Of a DNA stretch of 64,000 nt, positions 46,401-58,408 are shown piece by piece (position 1 is the first letter of the stretch; the number at the start of each line of letters is the position of its first letter). The notes beneath the pieces are model-generated. The model searched no databases, had not been told where the DNA came from, and was given only the letters and a program-made list of their open reading frames with translations. The DNA comes from Podaxis mareebaensis (lineage: Eukaryota; Basidiomycota; Agaricomycetes; Agaricales; Agaricaceae). Made by a program: the position numbers and the translations under genes. The DNA is taken from assembly GCA_018524725.1 (NCBI GenBank), contig JAEUWP010000028.1, forward strand, positions 1 through 64,000, in the 5' to 3' direction.

Positions 46401-47240
46401 ATAAGAACCAAAGTACGACTATGGAGTGAGAACGCACTTAGACTTAGCAGCAGCTTTCGGTTGTTCTGCGTGCTCCTTCTTGGGGGGCTCAGAAGGCGCA
46501 GCTTTCGGCCTCCTCGCAGGTACCGGTTTGCGTCTTGGCTTAGTTTTCGTGTTGTCTTCGTCGTCTACAATGAAATCATCATCGACATCATCATCATCCG
46601 AGCTAGGGTCCTCCATCTCATAGTCCTCGTCCTTCTTCCGCGCTTTCGTCGTTCTCGCAGGTTTAGATTTCGTGGAGGAAATGGCAGCCTTCTTCTTAGG
46701 CGGAGAATTTTCACCGTCCCCATCATCGTCAAGATAAGATTTGCGTTTCCGCGGTGGCCGCTTCGGTGCTTCATCTTCGCTATCGTCTAAGGCCATGGAG
46801 ATCCGAGTCCTTGACTTCGTGGGCGCAATAGGTTCGTCATCGCTATCTATTACGACTGGCTTTCCCTTGGGCTGTAATCTAAGAATCGTTAATAGTAGGG
46901 TTATATCTAAACAAAGAAACTCACGTTTTTGGCTTCGCCGATGTCCTTGCAAGAATTGAGCGTGGCATCCCTAAACTAATTGAAGCTCTCACCCTTCCTC
47001 AGTCTCTGCAAGTCATATTAGCATGGATTCCATACCAGTCTTAAGGGGAGACTCACTGGTCTCCGGGGGTTTCTTCGGTTGAGATCCCTTCGCGATTTGA
47101 GTACCATAAAACTATGAAACATGAGTCACCCATACCGCAGCACTGTTACTTCCGCTAGACTTCTGGCTCGCACTCCCACCGAAGAACATCCTTATATCCT
47201 TTCCCCCGCTTTTTGCACTTTTGTCAGTTTTTGGCGCCAT
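43489..47240 (-). CDS. RFC1: RFC1, large subunit of replication factor C (PCNA clamp loader)
   Basis: Nineteen exons: 47240-47136, 47111-47057, 47005-46993, 46878-46438, 46390-46223, 46172-45798, 45746-45560, 45509-45456, 45405-45280, 45223-45138, 45088-45041, 44980-44843, 44784-44628, 44572-44436, 44382-44263, 44206-44044, 43990-43851, 43796-43691 and 43635-43489; 921 residues. Known: ATP-dependent loading of PCNA at primer ends. Seen: KDIRMFFGG near the N-terminus, a degenerate PCNA-interacting motif; an acidic/basic linker; a BRCT domain at about 230-305 (SFVFTGELSSFSREEA); Walker A GSPGIGKTT near 413; Walker B LIMDEVDGM at about 481-489; SRILSIV and the RFC1 C-domain with GPYLFSSTARETLSDKIELY; a lysine-rich end. 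Only the 13-bp third exon is doubtful, as its following intron (114 bp) could hide another short exon. Confidence 0.93.
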
Positions 47241-47532
47241 AGTCGCAGGTTAGACGTTGAGCGCAGTTGGCAACGGCTGAGTTGTTAATGAGAGTCTACG
47301 CGTGGGCTTGCACGCCCAGGTGTCATGACGTTACATGTGACTGAGCGCGACCATGTCATCGTCACGCGGTTAAACAATCAATTATCAGAGATTTCATTGT
47401 ACAGGCTAAGCGTTAATGTTCGATGATAATGGCTTCAACATCCCGACCACAGTAAACTACCATAATTACCAAGAACAAAGTGTCGGCTACGTGGCACACA
47501 TAGGCGACAATTGCCTACCGATTCCTCCAGGA

Positions 47533-49231
47533 TCACGACAAACTCGGAAGCACAGGATGTTTAGGCAGGAAATCCCGACTCGGGGGAAGCACTGAATCAT
47601 CCCCGTCAAGCCGTATGGTGGTCTCCGTGTGGATAGCGACACCAGTGCTCGGAGTATTGATATGCTTGAGTTGACGGGATGGATTGCTCCAATAATGGCG
47701 CCTGTCGAGCGAAAAGCTCCCATTGTTGCTAGCACTCATTTCATCGTTTCCTCCGTTACTCCCACCTCGGCGGCGATTATTTAACATAGTAATAAATGAA
47801 TTGCTGTACCTGCGAAAAACATAAGGACTCGAATTTGACATTTGTTTCTTTATTTTACTTACAATTTGCCTAAAACATAGCCCCTGGCGAGGTCCTTAGC
47901 ATAGCCTCAACCTGGACAGGGCAGACTTACGGGCACAGGAAGTAACTTGTTTTCTGTGGGAAAAAGTAAGGACAAACTCCATCCTATCGTCAAATTAGGA
48001 CATACTGGAGGTGCAATGGGTTCAATGACCGTAGTGAGCAGGACAGCTATGGCGACCATAGCTTCGCTCCTGTTAACCGCAGGGCTGAAATTGAAGGAAG
48101 GTGGCGGACTCACCACTGGCTACGTTTGTCTCAATGATCAGCCTAATTAACCGCGTCATTACCGTGGGTCGCTTCTTTTTGGAGTTGAAAGACTTGGACG
48201 AGAGGAGCTGCGTTTCAAGGTCAGCATTTATTCACTCGAGATGATACTGGAAGCCGAATGATGCGCACGAGGTAGGTCATCAAGGAGGCAATCAAGGTAT
48301 CTGCTATCGCGCTACAAACCGACCATAGCTATAAGCATTGAGGTCAGTTGTCTCCCTCACTATCCACAGAAGCGCTCACGATCATGAACACGTTGTATTT
48401 GGGATCCCACTTCTCAATCGTACCAATTTTCTGATTCTGAACGCGTTCTGTCAGAGGAGGCTCTGGGGATAAGCAGCTTCCCACGTACGACGATACCAAT
48501 GCCAAAGCCTCCCACAGCTTGACCAAAAGCAGCCTGCCATCAAGCGGACCGCATCAACTTTCCCCGCCACAGACGCAAGATGAGAACCTATCACTTCAGA
48601 CTTACTAGGGCTATGATTGATGTTGGTACCATCCATTTGCTCAGATGATATATCCTCCAACAATACACCCCTTGCGAAATAAGTGCAATAATGGAACATA
48701 TAATAGGCGAATCAAAGTTGGCCAGGTAGTATTCGCCGAGCTTCCTAAGGTCTCCATAACCATAGACAAACCAGTGGAATCCGTCTGCGACGGTCATAGC
48801 AGTCTGGGCAGTCTCCAGTACGAATTGAAGGTGTACTTGAGTGCCCGTCAGTATCCAACAAGGGATATAAAAGGTGCTGATTCCGCGACCCACCGAGATT
48901 TTTTAGCCACGTCAAGTCACTACGGAAATCAGAACAATAGTTATCTTGAGGCACATCGATCAGTTAAGATCCTTCGACCACGAGGAGCAGGGTTTCCTTG
49001 ATCATACAGTACTGCAATGTCAAGATTCCGAAAAGATAACCATTGAGAAATATCCCAAGAAACTAGCGTCGAGTGAACATCCTTGCTGACCGGGGAACGC
49101 GAAGGATAAACTCACCGGAGGTCCCGTGCTTCACAATACACCTCTATCCTCAGTCCCCGAAGCATTTCACATGATATTTGCACTCACATTTCGCCAAGGT
49201 TGGGAGGCAGCTGGGGTAGTGGATCGGCCAT
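47533..49231 (-). CDS. DUF6534-family membrane protein (tandem copy A)
   Basis: Thirteen exons: 49231-49188, 49128-49116, 49062-49008, 48944-48894, 48835-48606, 48533-48489, 48436-48380, 48328-48269, 48207-48114, 48061-48006, 47953-47931, 47883-47863 and 47809-47533; 341 residues. Typical DUF6534 course: ITGPP, FLGIFLNGYLFGILTLQY, LETAQTAMTVADGFHWFVYG, NFDSPIICSIIALISQ, AFGQAVGGFGIGIV, SVCSAIADTLIASLMTYL, RLIRLIIETNVASGAM, and PGYVLGKLYSNSFITMLNNR followed by a soluble tail. About seven membrane helices; function unknown. The tenth acceptor (GCGAAG) was chosen by comparison with copy B. All exons except the first and last equal those of copy B in length. Confidence 0.8.
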
Positions 49232-49835
49232 TGGGAGTGGGAGGAGGGTAGTGGTGCCTCCGATCTTTAATCTACGTACTTATAATGATTTACGGAACCA
49301 TTCCCCCCCCAACCTCCCTCCGTGGTACCAATCGTGACGACTGGGACTATTCCTCCAAATATACTCGAACTGAGCTCCCACCTTCAGATAATGCCGTGAA
49401 ACGAGCGAAAATGTCTATTTTTGGCATACACATGTCTGCCCGTTTTCCATAAAACGACACACCACCGCGGACGCGACACGTTATGGGGAAAGATGGACAG
49501 ATGGTGGCATAAAGCACTGAACCCTTGAACAGACGCTCTCTTAGCACGCAGGCGTGACGATGCTGGATGCTGATGAACAGTTAATAATCAGCGGACTGAT
49601 CGTAAACTTCGACGAGGCAGTAGACCAGGTAAGGTGCATGTGCGGTATCATATTACGACACCCTAATATACAAGATTGTTTCACCTCTGCATACCTAAAT
49701 AGTAGTGACAGAGGTCCGCCCGTGCCTTGATGTAAACATCCTCGATCCCTACTCGAGCTCTTTATGAGCTCCAACGGGCACTTCGACCTCACACCTAGAG
49801 ATAGTCAGAAAGACATTATAGCATTGACCAAGAAA
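49232..49835. other. Intergenic region between the two DUF6534 genes
   Basis: About 600 bp serving as promoter of copy A and 3' flank of copy B. No gene-like frame. Confidence 0.4.
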
Positions 49836-51488
49836 TCAACTCACATGATGCACACCTTTCTTTACCTTTATATCAGTCATTGGGAACGACGTCGGTGGGT
49901 TGTCGTTCTCGACGACAAATGACGTGGCAGGCAAGGGGATAATTGGGCCGTGTTGCTCACTCCTTGAGCTCCATTGATTTCGCGAGCCACTGGAGCCTCC
50001 TGCCTGGTTTTTCAGGATATCCTGCTTGATGAACGTACGGTTGTTGAGCATGGCCATGAAGGAGTTACTATATCTGGAAATAAGCGTATGTCAGTTTTAA
50101 CGACACGGCAGCCGTCAGGGACGAACAGTTTGCCTAAAACATAACCCCTAGCACACTCATGAGCTTCTAATCGCACGAATGTGATCGACTTCATACTCAC
50201 GGGGCGAGGAAGTAGCTTCCTTTCTGATGGGCCGTAAGAACTACAGCTGCGAAGGGAAGACAATTACTCACAGGTGGTGCAATGCTTGGGATGATGGTAG
50301 TTAGCAGGACCCCAATGGCAACAGCGGCTGCGCATGCGAGGAGTTGTCAGCTCTCACACACAACACTAGAAACCACAACATACCGCTTGCAACATTTGTT
50401 TCAATAGTCAAACGCACGATCTTCGTGAATACATTGTTCCTTTCATCACCTCTTTGCCAGTTTCTCGATCTCAGAAGCTGGACAAAGTAAGAACTCAACA
50501 ATTTCCATCCTTATGTGATATTAAACGGTGACCCACCAGCCATGACATGGTTCCAGCAATTAGCGTATCTCCTGTGGCACTGAATACAGCCCAGATCTAC
50601 GTCGGTTCATGTTTAATAGTGTTCGCCACAGCTATATGTTTCTTGCTTACAATTTGGAGTACTGTAAACTGTGGCTGCCACTTCTTTATGGTTCCGATCT
50701 GTTGGTGCTGGATGCAATCTTGTGAGAAATTGGCTGGTCTAACTTTGTTGTCCGAATACGACTTACCACAATTCCGATTCCAAGCCCGCCGACGGCTTGG
50801 GAGACCGCACACTACGGCCAACAGATGTCAATTCGTTGGATTAGTATTTTTGGCCAGAAAATCCCCACCAAGCAAATGACACCGGTGATCACCCTGAGTT
50901 TACTCAGGTGATACACGCGCCATGCGTAGGCGCCTTGTACCACCAAGGCAATGACAGCACTCATCATGGGAGAGTCAAAGTTTGCCAAGAAGAACTCGCC
51001 GAGGCGGTCCATGTCCCCAAACCCAAACACAAACCAATGGAAACCGTCCGCAGCGGTGAACATCGTTTGGACCATCTCAATGACAAATATAAAATGCACT
51101 GCAAACGGGCGTGGTTAATCACGTACTCCTGTAGCGTTTGAGAGCCTTACCTAGCAACTTCAAGAAACGACGGTCATCAGGAAAATAAAGGTAATAAAGA
51201 TCTATTTTAAGGGGCTGCATCAGCCGGAGTCGCAGTAGTGCTCAATCACCATAGCTCACAGTATTGTAATGTGAGCACTCCAAACAACCACCAGTTGAGA
51301 AGGATGCCCATGTACTTCAAGATGGTTAGTAGAGAAGAAACGAAATGAGAGGAAAATCTGTACTGGTGGTCCAGCTCTGGAAGGGTGTGATTGTTATCAG
51401 CTGTCGTAATTTGGGAAGTATAAACTTACATTGGTCCTATATTCCTTGGGATAGGCGGTAGTCCTTCCTTGAATTCACTCGAGCTCAT
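49836..51488 (-). CDS. DUF6534-family membrane protein (tandem copy B)
   Basis: Thirteen exons: 51488-51430, 51376-51364, 51314-51260, 51201-51151, 51098-50869, 50811-50767, 50707-50651, 50596-50537, 50477-50384, 50327-50272, 50223-50201, 50147-50127 and 50073-49836; 333 residues. Motifs: IAGPP, YMGILLNWWLFGVLTLQY, YLYYLYFPDDRRFLKLL, ADGFHWFVFGFGD, NFDSPMMSAVIALVVQGAYA, QAVGGLGIGIV, FSATGDTLIAGTMSW, RLTIETNVASAAVAI and PGYVLGKLYSNSFMAMLNNR. The N-terminal tail (MSSSEFKEGLPPIPRNIG) and C-terminal tail differ from copy A. Extracellular and cytosolic ends are not assigned. A further tiny exon would change only the last residue (HHV or HHVS). Confidence 0.82.
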
Positions 51489-51995
51489 GGCAGAGGATGG
51501 CTGGCGTAAGCTGTCGTGCAGATAGAAGCTGAGGGGACTGAGAATCATCGAGTTAAGCGAGCCTTACAGCTTTATATCCACCTACTCTGAGCAAACTGAA
51601 TGTCACGCAGCAGTCAAGTCGCCATTATTAGCAGCTGTTGGCCTTGGCTCAATGTGGATGAAACTGAGATCTGTACCAATTTAGACTATGAAGCTCCATT
51701 TATCCTTATCACCTTGGTCGGGGCGAAGCGTCCGCTACGATCAATAAAACAAGAAATATCTCGGGTCGTTGGCATACGATGGACCAAAACTTACGCAAAT
51801 GTAGTCAATGTCAAACAGAGTTGAGGGAGCGTGACATTCCCCAGGCAGAAGGCGACAAGCTCGCAGAGCGGCCCATTCCTTCGTGATAATCTGTCATTGA
51901 AATCATCATTAACTACGTGTGTAGACGTCTGATTGCTGAGTAGGCCGGCTAATTGCTATGGGCGTGTGATGTAGATGATAGACGTTCCAATTCCT
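51489..51995. other. Intergenic region
   Basis: Promoter side of DUF6534 copy B. One plus-strand frame of 74 codons (51600-51824) has no recognisable feature. Confidence 0.35.
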
Positions 51996-52410
51996 CTACT
52001 TGGAAGGGTTTCGGCGGCCGAGTGTGACTGAACGACTTGTGGCAGACATGGAACGAATGGCAGGGACCACAAGCTTGGAAGCAAAAGCGTTGGGCTTGAC
52101 GTGGGCCAAGTTTGTAAGGTGGAAGCCAGTGAGTTTCCAGAGGACTTTATGTTCGCCCACGAAGTAAGAGAGTTGACCGGCCTGATCATCAGAGTGGGAC
52201 AGAACGGGGAATGAAGCAGACTTAGGAGCGTAGCAAATTAGGATCGACATAACCCCGAGCAGAAATGCTCAAGCTCACCGCCTTCCCACGCGTATCCAGG
52301 TTGTGCACATGGTGGGAGTATAGTGTCCCATTCTGGAGGTCGACCGAAGACAGCAGCGTGATAGACTGATAGTAGAAAGATAACCTATGTACTATGTACG
52401 CAATAACCAT
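51996..52410 (-). CDS. Short candidate gene or gene fragment, unknown
   Basis: Exons 52410-52279 and 52220-51996 join to 118 residues. The first gives SITLLSSVDLQNGTLYSHHV, the second SHSDDQAGQLSYFVGEHKVL and HVKPNAFASKLVVPAIRSM. The splice (GTGAGC to CCTAAG) removes an in-frame stop and the composition looks protein-like, but I recognise no family. The upstream end is unclear: no further exon was found before the neighbouring gene's 3' end at 52587. Could be a 3' remnant of a lost gene. Confidence 0.35.
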
Positions 52411-52586
52411 AATGAATGCCCGGCATATCTTGTAGGAACCGAGATAAGTACTGGTACGACTACTTGTTACTCTACTGGATGATATTGGTCCATGTATTAT
52501 ACATATCTACAGCGCAGTCAATGATAATGCGGAAAATAATGAAAGTCGTACGTATACAGAATCACTATGTCAACCCCGACGGATGC

Positions 52587-55500
52587 TCACAACAACGGTG
52601 CTGTAGGCGTAGTACTTGATGTATGCCGATCTCCGAGCACCTGTCTGAGCAGCATCTCGACGCGTTCCCGATCTTCACTGATCCTCTTCATTTCCTCAGC
52701 CCATCGTGCTTCCCTCTCCGCAAATATGTGTTCAAAAGCCCCAAGACTGCCAACCGCAGTCTCAAACGCGCGCTTAAGTTCCACCTCCCTAGACTCACTG
52801 CCGTCTGAGCCTTCTCCCGAGGTCCCTGATGACACCAAAAATCGATCAACCAATGATGATTTATTGTGCGATCGAGTCATGCGTCGGTGAGCGGCAATGC
52901 GTTTAAAGCCGATTTTGAGCGGAGCAATATCCGGGGCACCTGTTTGCAGGGCCTGTCTTCTCACAGATCGGGAGCGAACAGAGTATAATTTAGTCGAGTG
53001 GGAAGGCGCTGCCAGTAACACCATGGTCGCGTCAGTCTGCCTATCCAAAGCTTGGAACTTTCCATTCCATCACATCAGCAAGATGTTAAAGCTATCATTC
53101 AAACGTGGCACTCACAGCTTCAAGAAGCCCTTCCCAACCGATCTCCCACCGTCTACGCCTCCTCGTAACATTTTTGACGTACGACGGATGATACTCCAAC
53201 TCCAGCAGGTCATCCTCGCCAGCCTCCTCATCCTCGTCAACCCAATCCCCGTCACCGTCGTCCTCCACAACACGATCCGGCGCAGACCCATTCCCCCAAC
53301 TGTTGCGGTTCGGGTTCGCCACCGAGTACTGCTCTTCGCCTGCGGTCTCTTCTCCTGATGTTGATGGCTCAGGGCTGGTATCTCGAGGCTGTGTGCTTTG
53401 AACTCGTGGCGGCGCGGCCTGGGTTGAAATCTCGGAGCTCAACTTGCTTGCGCGGTGTTTCTTACTCCGGAACACGGAGGGAGGAGGCACAGACGGTGAC
53501 TCTACACTATGGCGGTCAAGACCTGGGCTAGACTGCATACTTCTTAAATCGAGGGCGCGTCCGAGTGTCCGACGGGCGTGCAGGCTGGCCCATGGTGCGA
53601 AGTTTCCTTGAAATGGAGTACTCGAAGGTGAGAACGTGGAATCGGACATATTTCCCATAGCATGAGTATTTTGGGCGAATTTTTGCCATTGACTCGCGAC
53701 TTGATCTCGTATCATATTAATATCGAAATTTGGATCGTGAGGATCGAAGATGTGGGGGCGTGCATTTCGAGATATGTTGATGTTTCGGCGTACATGGTCG
53801 AAGGGATACGGGTAAGGTGAGCCTACGGGAGCCACAGGGCTCGGAGCAGCGAAATTTCTCCCGTTACGAGCGTACATATTTGGAAACGGGGAGGGGGAAG
53901 GGGCTGCGGTCTGACTATGGGGAGTGGGCGGGATAGGCGCATCGGGTCGAGAGCGTTCAGCATAATGAGTATCATGATAAAGATGAGCGGGTGGGTCGCC
54001 ATATACATAGTCGTCAGGATGAAATTGTCCTCCGTGGTAATGACCGGTGTAAGGACTTGATTCGTCGGCATAATACGGAGTTTGGTAATAATGATGGTTT
54101 GGATCTATGCTGAGCTTCCGTTGTTGTGTATATTGCCCGCTGCGGTGGGTATTTGACGATTCAGAAGGTTCAGGAATCATGTCCTTCCGGGTTGGCTGAT
54201 AGATCGTCTCATCAATTCCTCTGAGCCCGAGTTGATCCATGGAGCTGGTACGTCCTGTTACACGTACAGGTACGCGAGCCCCACCCGCCGTCGACTGTGT
54301 TATTTTGTCAGGAAGACCGACACTTGGAGATCTGGGCGTTTTCGCCCCCTCGGTTTCCGAATCATCAACATATTGATCCGTTCGAGAGGAGCTCGAGTGA
54401 TTTGGTTCGAAGCGCTGAGAGTTACCTTCTGGGAGAAGGTCAGAAGAGGGTGTGGGGGAAGAGGAACGATGATGGTTTTCCAGGTGTTCAAGGCCATTCC
54501 AAGGATCGTTTTTAACGGGCAGGTGAGGGTCGTCCTCGGGCTCCTCCTGTACAGGCAGTGATCGACCGGATCGATCAGATGAGCGGCCTTGAGTACCCTG
54601 TAACGGGGGGGTCTGTGTCGCCAGCGAGTACTGGCCGCGAGACTCGCTATTCAGGGCACCAACCGTCCGCCTATGCACTGGAGGTGAATCACGTGCCATG
54701 TAAGGGGTGTATGTTTCTCCCGATGATCCTCCTCCCAAAGGGGAGGCCCTCGCAGGAGAGTCGGATGTGCGACGGTCAGGATTGGAACCTTGCGCCTGGG
54801 CGAAGGCTGTCGGGGAGTGAGGCTGTCGTACTGTAGGACTTTCTCGCGCAGGAATCGTGTCTCTCGGACGGCGTGAATCCAAGTCTTTCGGGCTCGCTCG
54901 ATCGGCAACACGCACGCGGTCCATGTTGTGGTCTCTAGGCGGCGTGGCGGAATCATCGCGAGGATAGTTCGTGAAGGCAGGAGATCCGGACTGTGTTTGT
55001 GACTGCTGGAGGTCCGCACGTTCGATCTCTTCCAACAGCTCCGGAGTGATGTGATAGTGATCGTCTAAGTTCTGATAGCGTGTGAGAGAAGGAGCTTGAG
55101 GGCGGTTGATTGTGTGAGTATAGTGTGCATTATAGTTGTTGTGATTTTGAGAAAGCTGTGAGTGTGAAGGGGGCGCTCCAAGATCACTCGGAGAAGCGGA
55201 AGTTTGGGGTGGTGTGGCATGATGTCGTTGGATTGAAGCGGTTGGAGGAGAAGGTCGTGAGTTGGTAGAGCTCGTTGGGCTTGATTGGGGCGGGATCTGG
55301 TTAACCTGCTGCGCCACAGTTTGGGGTGCGTACATCTGTGCAGCGGAAGCCACAGCGGGCATTGGACGAGGTCGTTCCCGCAGGGGAGGTGATCTGGAAG
55401 ACTCGCGGGGATGGAGATTCTGTCCTAGACCTGTATAAAAAACGTTAGTTATCTGAAAATACGATGTTTACTTCCACAGCTCTCATCTCATCGCAAAACA

Positions 55501-55618
55501 GATGGCACGCGATCGAAGGAAGAAGGTCACAATTGAGCGAAAGATGGTCACCTTGATTTAACTGATGCGTTGGTGGTACCCTAAGACTACGAGTGCGCTG
55601 CGGCGAGTGACTTGCCAT
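52587..55618 (-). CDS. Large low-complexity conserved fungal protein, unknown function
   Basis: Exons 55618-55552, 55430-53116 and 53057-52587 give 950 residues. The first ~600 residues are rich in Ser, Pro, Gln, His and Arg and look disordered. A moderately ordered segment follows (FDPHDPNFDINMIRDQVASQ and QWQKFAQNTHAMG). Near the end an acidic run (DDGDGDWVDEDEEAGEDDLL) leads into LEYHPSYVKNVTRRRRRWEI and LLEAFQALDRQTDATMVLLA; a final predicted helix (FEHIFAEREARWAEEMKRIS) resembles a coiled coil. The acidic-to-basic C-terminal block appears the conserved core. Start chosen because MASHSPQRTRSLRVPP splices cleanly into the long exon. Confidence 0.75.
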
Positions 55619-58408
55619 GGGTTAGGTTGTGCGGGGAAAGAGGCTTGAGAGGGTAAAGATAGTCTTATGTGTCAAGAGATGGCGGAAGGAAGACAAGAAC
55701 AGCGATATGTCAGGTGGGATGGGTTTACAACTCGATAAGAATGCGTTTCCAACGTGGACGACAGTCAGTTGAACAGTGGGTACACAATGAGGTCGAAGCC
55801 TCGTTTGGAAGTTTGCCTCGAGGCTAATGCACCTGAATAAATTGGCGCCGGACCGGTGTTGTGGTTCGTTGATGGGAAGGGGTGATTTCTTAACTGCTCC
55901 ATGTTCATTAAGTACCACCCCGTGTCATTGTTCTCTGTTGGGAGGCAGCCAGCGATTATGGTCTCCAAGTGATTAAGTATAGATGTTCAACAAGGACCTT
56001 CCCAGATTTCACACAGTTGGGGCGTTCGTGAGTTCAGGGACTAGGGAAGGCATAGAAATGGAAGGCAAACAAACATACCCAAAATGTGCGTCCCTGAAGG
56101 TGTCGCCTCATTGTAATTGTGTTGAAAAGTATGGATTAGATATTGTGGGACTGGCTTCCGGTTTGCGGATATTTACTTAGCCTATGCAATGATTGTCTGG
56201 CGCAATCCATTGACATCCAAGCCAGGACAAAGACACCGTGAACCGAACAAAACCTAGATCACTAACCAAGACTCAATTTGCCAGGCCCGCACGTTGTAGA
56301 TTCTGGCTGTGGAGGCTCAACGCTTCTGAGATAAGAAGTGAAGACATTGATGATGTCAGTTCCACCTGCGCTGGTGTTGGCAGTGAAGTACTCAGTGCAA
56401 CCACCAACCTCTCGGTGACTGACTCCCCACTGGACCAAATAACACGTAAACATTGGCATGATCGCCGCCGGGTTGTTCATTGTTTCACGCTCCTAAATGC
56501 ACCGGCTCCCACCACCAGTTTCGCAAAACCTTCCTTCTAAATGGCGTGAAAGAAAGGCTTTGGGGTGACAATGACATCTTCCTTGTTGCAGCCGAACCAG
56601 AAGCGGGTCACAAACCCGATCATGAAACCCGGTGGGTTTCGTAAAGTTCAAAATTTCCTTCAAAACCAGCAAGCCATGGCTATTGTTGGGCATCTGGGTC
56701 CCCTTGACACTTCTTAATAGGGACTTCCAAGAACAAAACAGGGCGTCGGCCCGATATAAATGCATACAATCGGTGGCTACTACCTCGGATAGGCCCGAAC
56801 CCCCAGCGATCGTTTGTTTGTATCTCATCCTCCACTTGCTGAAATCTCTTAAGAATCGATATGTACCATCTCCTGCTCATTTAAAGCACTGTGTGCACAC
56901 TGCCTTCAAATACTGGGCAGATGAGCAAGACTGGCAGGCTTAGAATCGCGCCCGATGATCTCAAGAAACAATAGGCAATCGTGACGTCAAGTCGTACGCT
57001 GTCGTACGTTGGTCCGTTGTTTGCGAAGTCGCAGAAGTTTGTGTAAATTGAACTCGATCAAGCCATAACGCTACTATAGGCACTAGATGGTGTATCTAGC
57101 ACATATATGAGAGCTCCCTATCTTGTGAGTTTTTGACGCCCTTTTAGTGAAGAGCGCATCGGGTACACTACGCAGGTCGGCTTCCTGCATTACAAGAACC
57201 CAATTCAGTCGTAGACCTGGTTCTCATCAAATCTACGCCTATCCTAGTGAAGTGCTATGATCCCTTCTCAATTTCAACCTTCCCATTCGGCCTATATACC
57301 GTACGCTTAGCCGCCTAACTCCGCGCAGAGCGTTCCTTCACAAATTGGGAGCCTCATTAGATCTCAGACCTGACTGGTTAAATTCGTACTCACCCGTATC
57401 CGACGTAAGTCTAAGGGTGAAGGAATCCTTCGTGGAACCTGTTCAACATCTGCACTTGCCCCTTGGCATCTGGGAAGTTGGCTGCAGAGGGAAAGATGTA
57501 TTTTTAATAAGTCATTTGACCGCTGAGTCGTCGGAGACGAAGGCGAGTGGGCGTTAAAGCAACAATAAAGATAATGGTAACATGACCAGGCCCTAAGATC
57601 ACCAAGTGCTGGGCTCAACAAGAGCCTTGTTGACGGGGCTGGGTGAGCGAATGCAGGATCTGGATAGGAATGATAGGAACAGGGAAAGAGCGAAAAGGAT
57701 AAGCTATAAGGCGCGCGCGGGTTGCGAAGGGTAAAGACTACGAAAAAAAGACAGACATATGAGTACTATAAACTGAAGGTTACGTTGGGAAGGGCGAAAG
57801 AACATTTTGATCTAAACCTCGAACAAATGAGCATCACGTATGATCTGATGACCAACCTTAACTAACACAAAATTATCAAGTCCTTTCAGATTTGGAACTT
57901 TTCTGCGAAGAAGGCGGCGTACACGAATCTTGCTTTCGCACAAGGTTGTCTGGCATGTAATTCTGGGGGTGATGCTTTCTTTGGAGATTCGCTCGGCAGT
58001 GCAATATTCTACAGCCCTCCAACGTGTATTGAAACCTGTTGACGTGTCATGAAAGGAGAAATACAAATTTCAGGGCGTCAGAGCCAACCAGAAACATCAG
58101 GGCATGCTTATGTAGTTCTTCATGCGACCATAACTCGTTAAAGCTCCTCTCATCAAACGGGGAAAACAAGCGAGTGTCAGAAAACCGAAGCATTGAATTA
58201 CGAGGTGTGATGACTGTCAATACGGGTATGGAGACGATCAAGAGCAAGACCAAAGGTGATACGTATGGTGCATAGATGAAGAAAGTGGCAAGTCAGATGT
58301 CAGCAGCATAAATGATCTCATCAAGTGGTGAAAGCAGGTCATCAAAAAAAACGTCAGGAATGGGAAGCAGTGACATGATGATAAGAGTGTGTGGGCACCG
58401 GGCCTGCC
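55619..58408. other. Gene-poor region
   Basis: About 2.8 kb. A minus-strand frame at 58253-58047 reads VLLLIVSIPVLTVITPRNSM, a single hydrophobic helix, then FNELWSHEELHKHALMFLVG; it could be the 5' part of a small membrane-anchored protein, but no convincing downstream exon was found. The other frames overlap and are unsupported. Confidence 0.35.

Noticed and set aside
46380..46790. 136-codon plus-strand frame rich in Arg, Phe and Ile
   Set aside because: It is the antisense of the acidic/lysine-rich linker of RFC1, a typical shadow frame.
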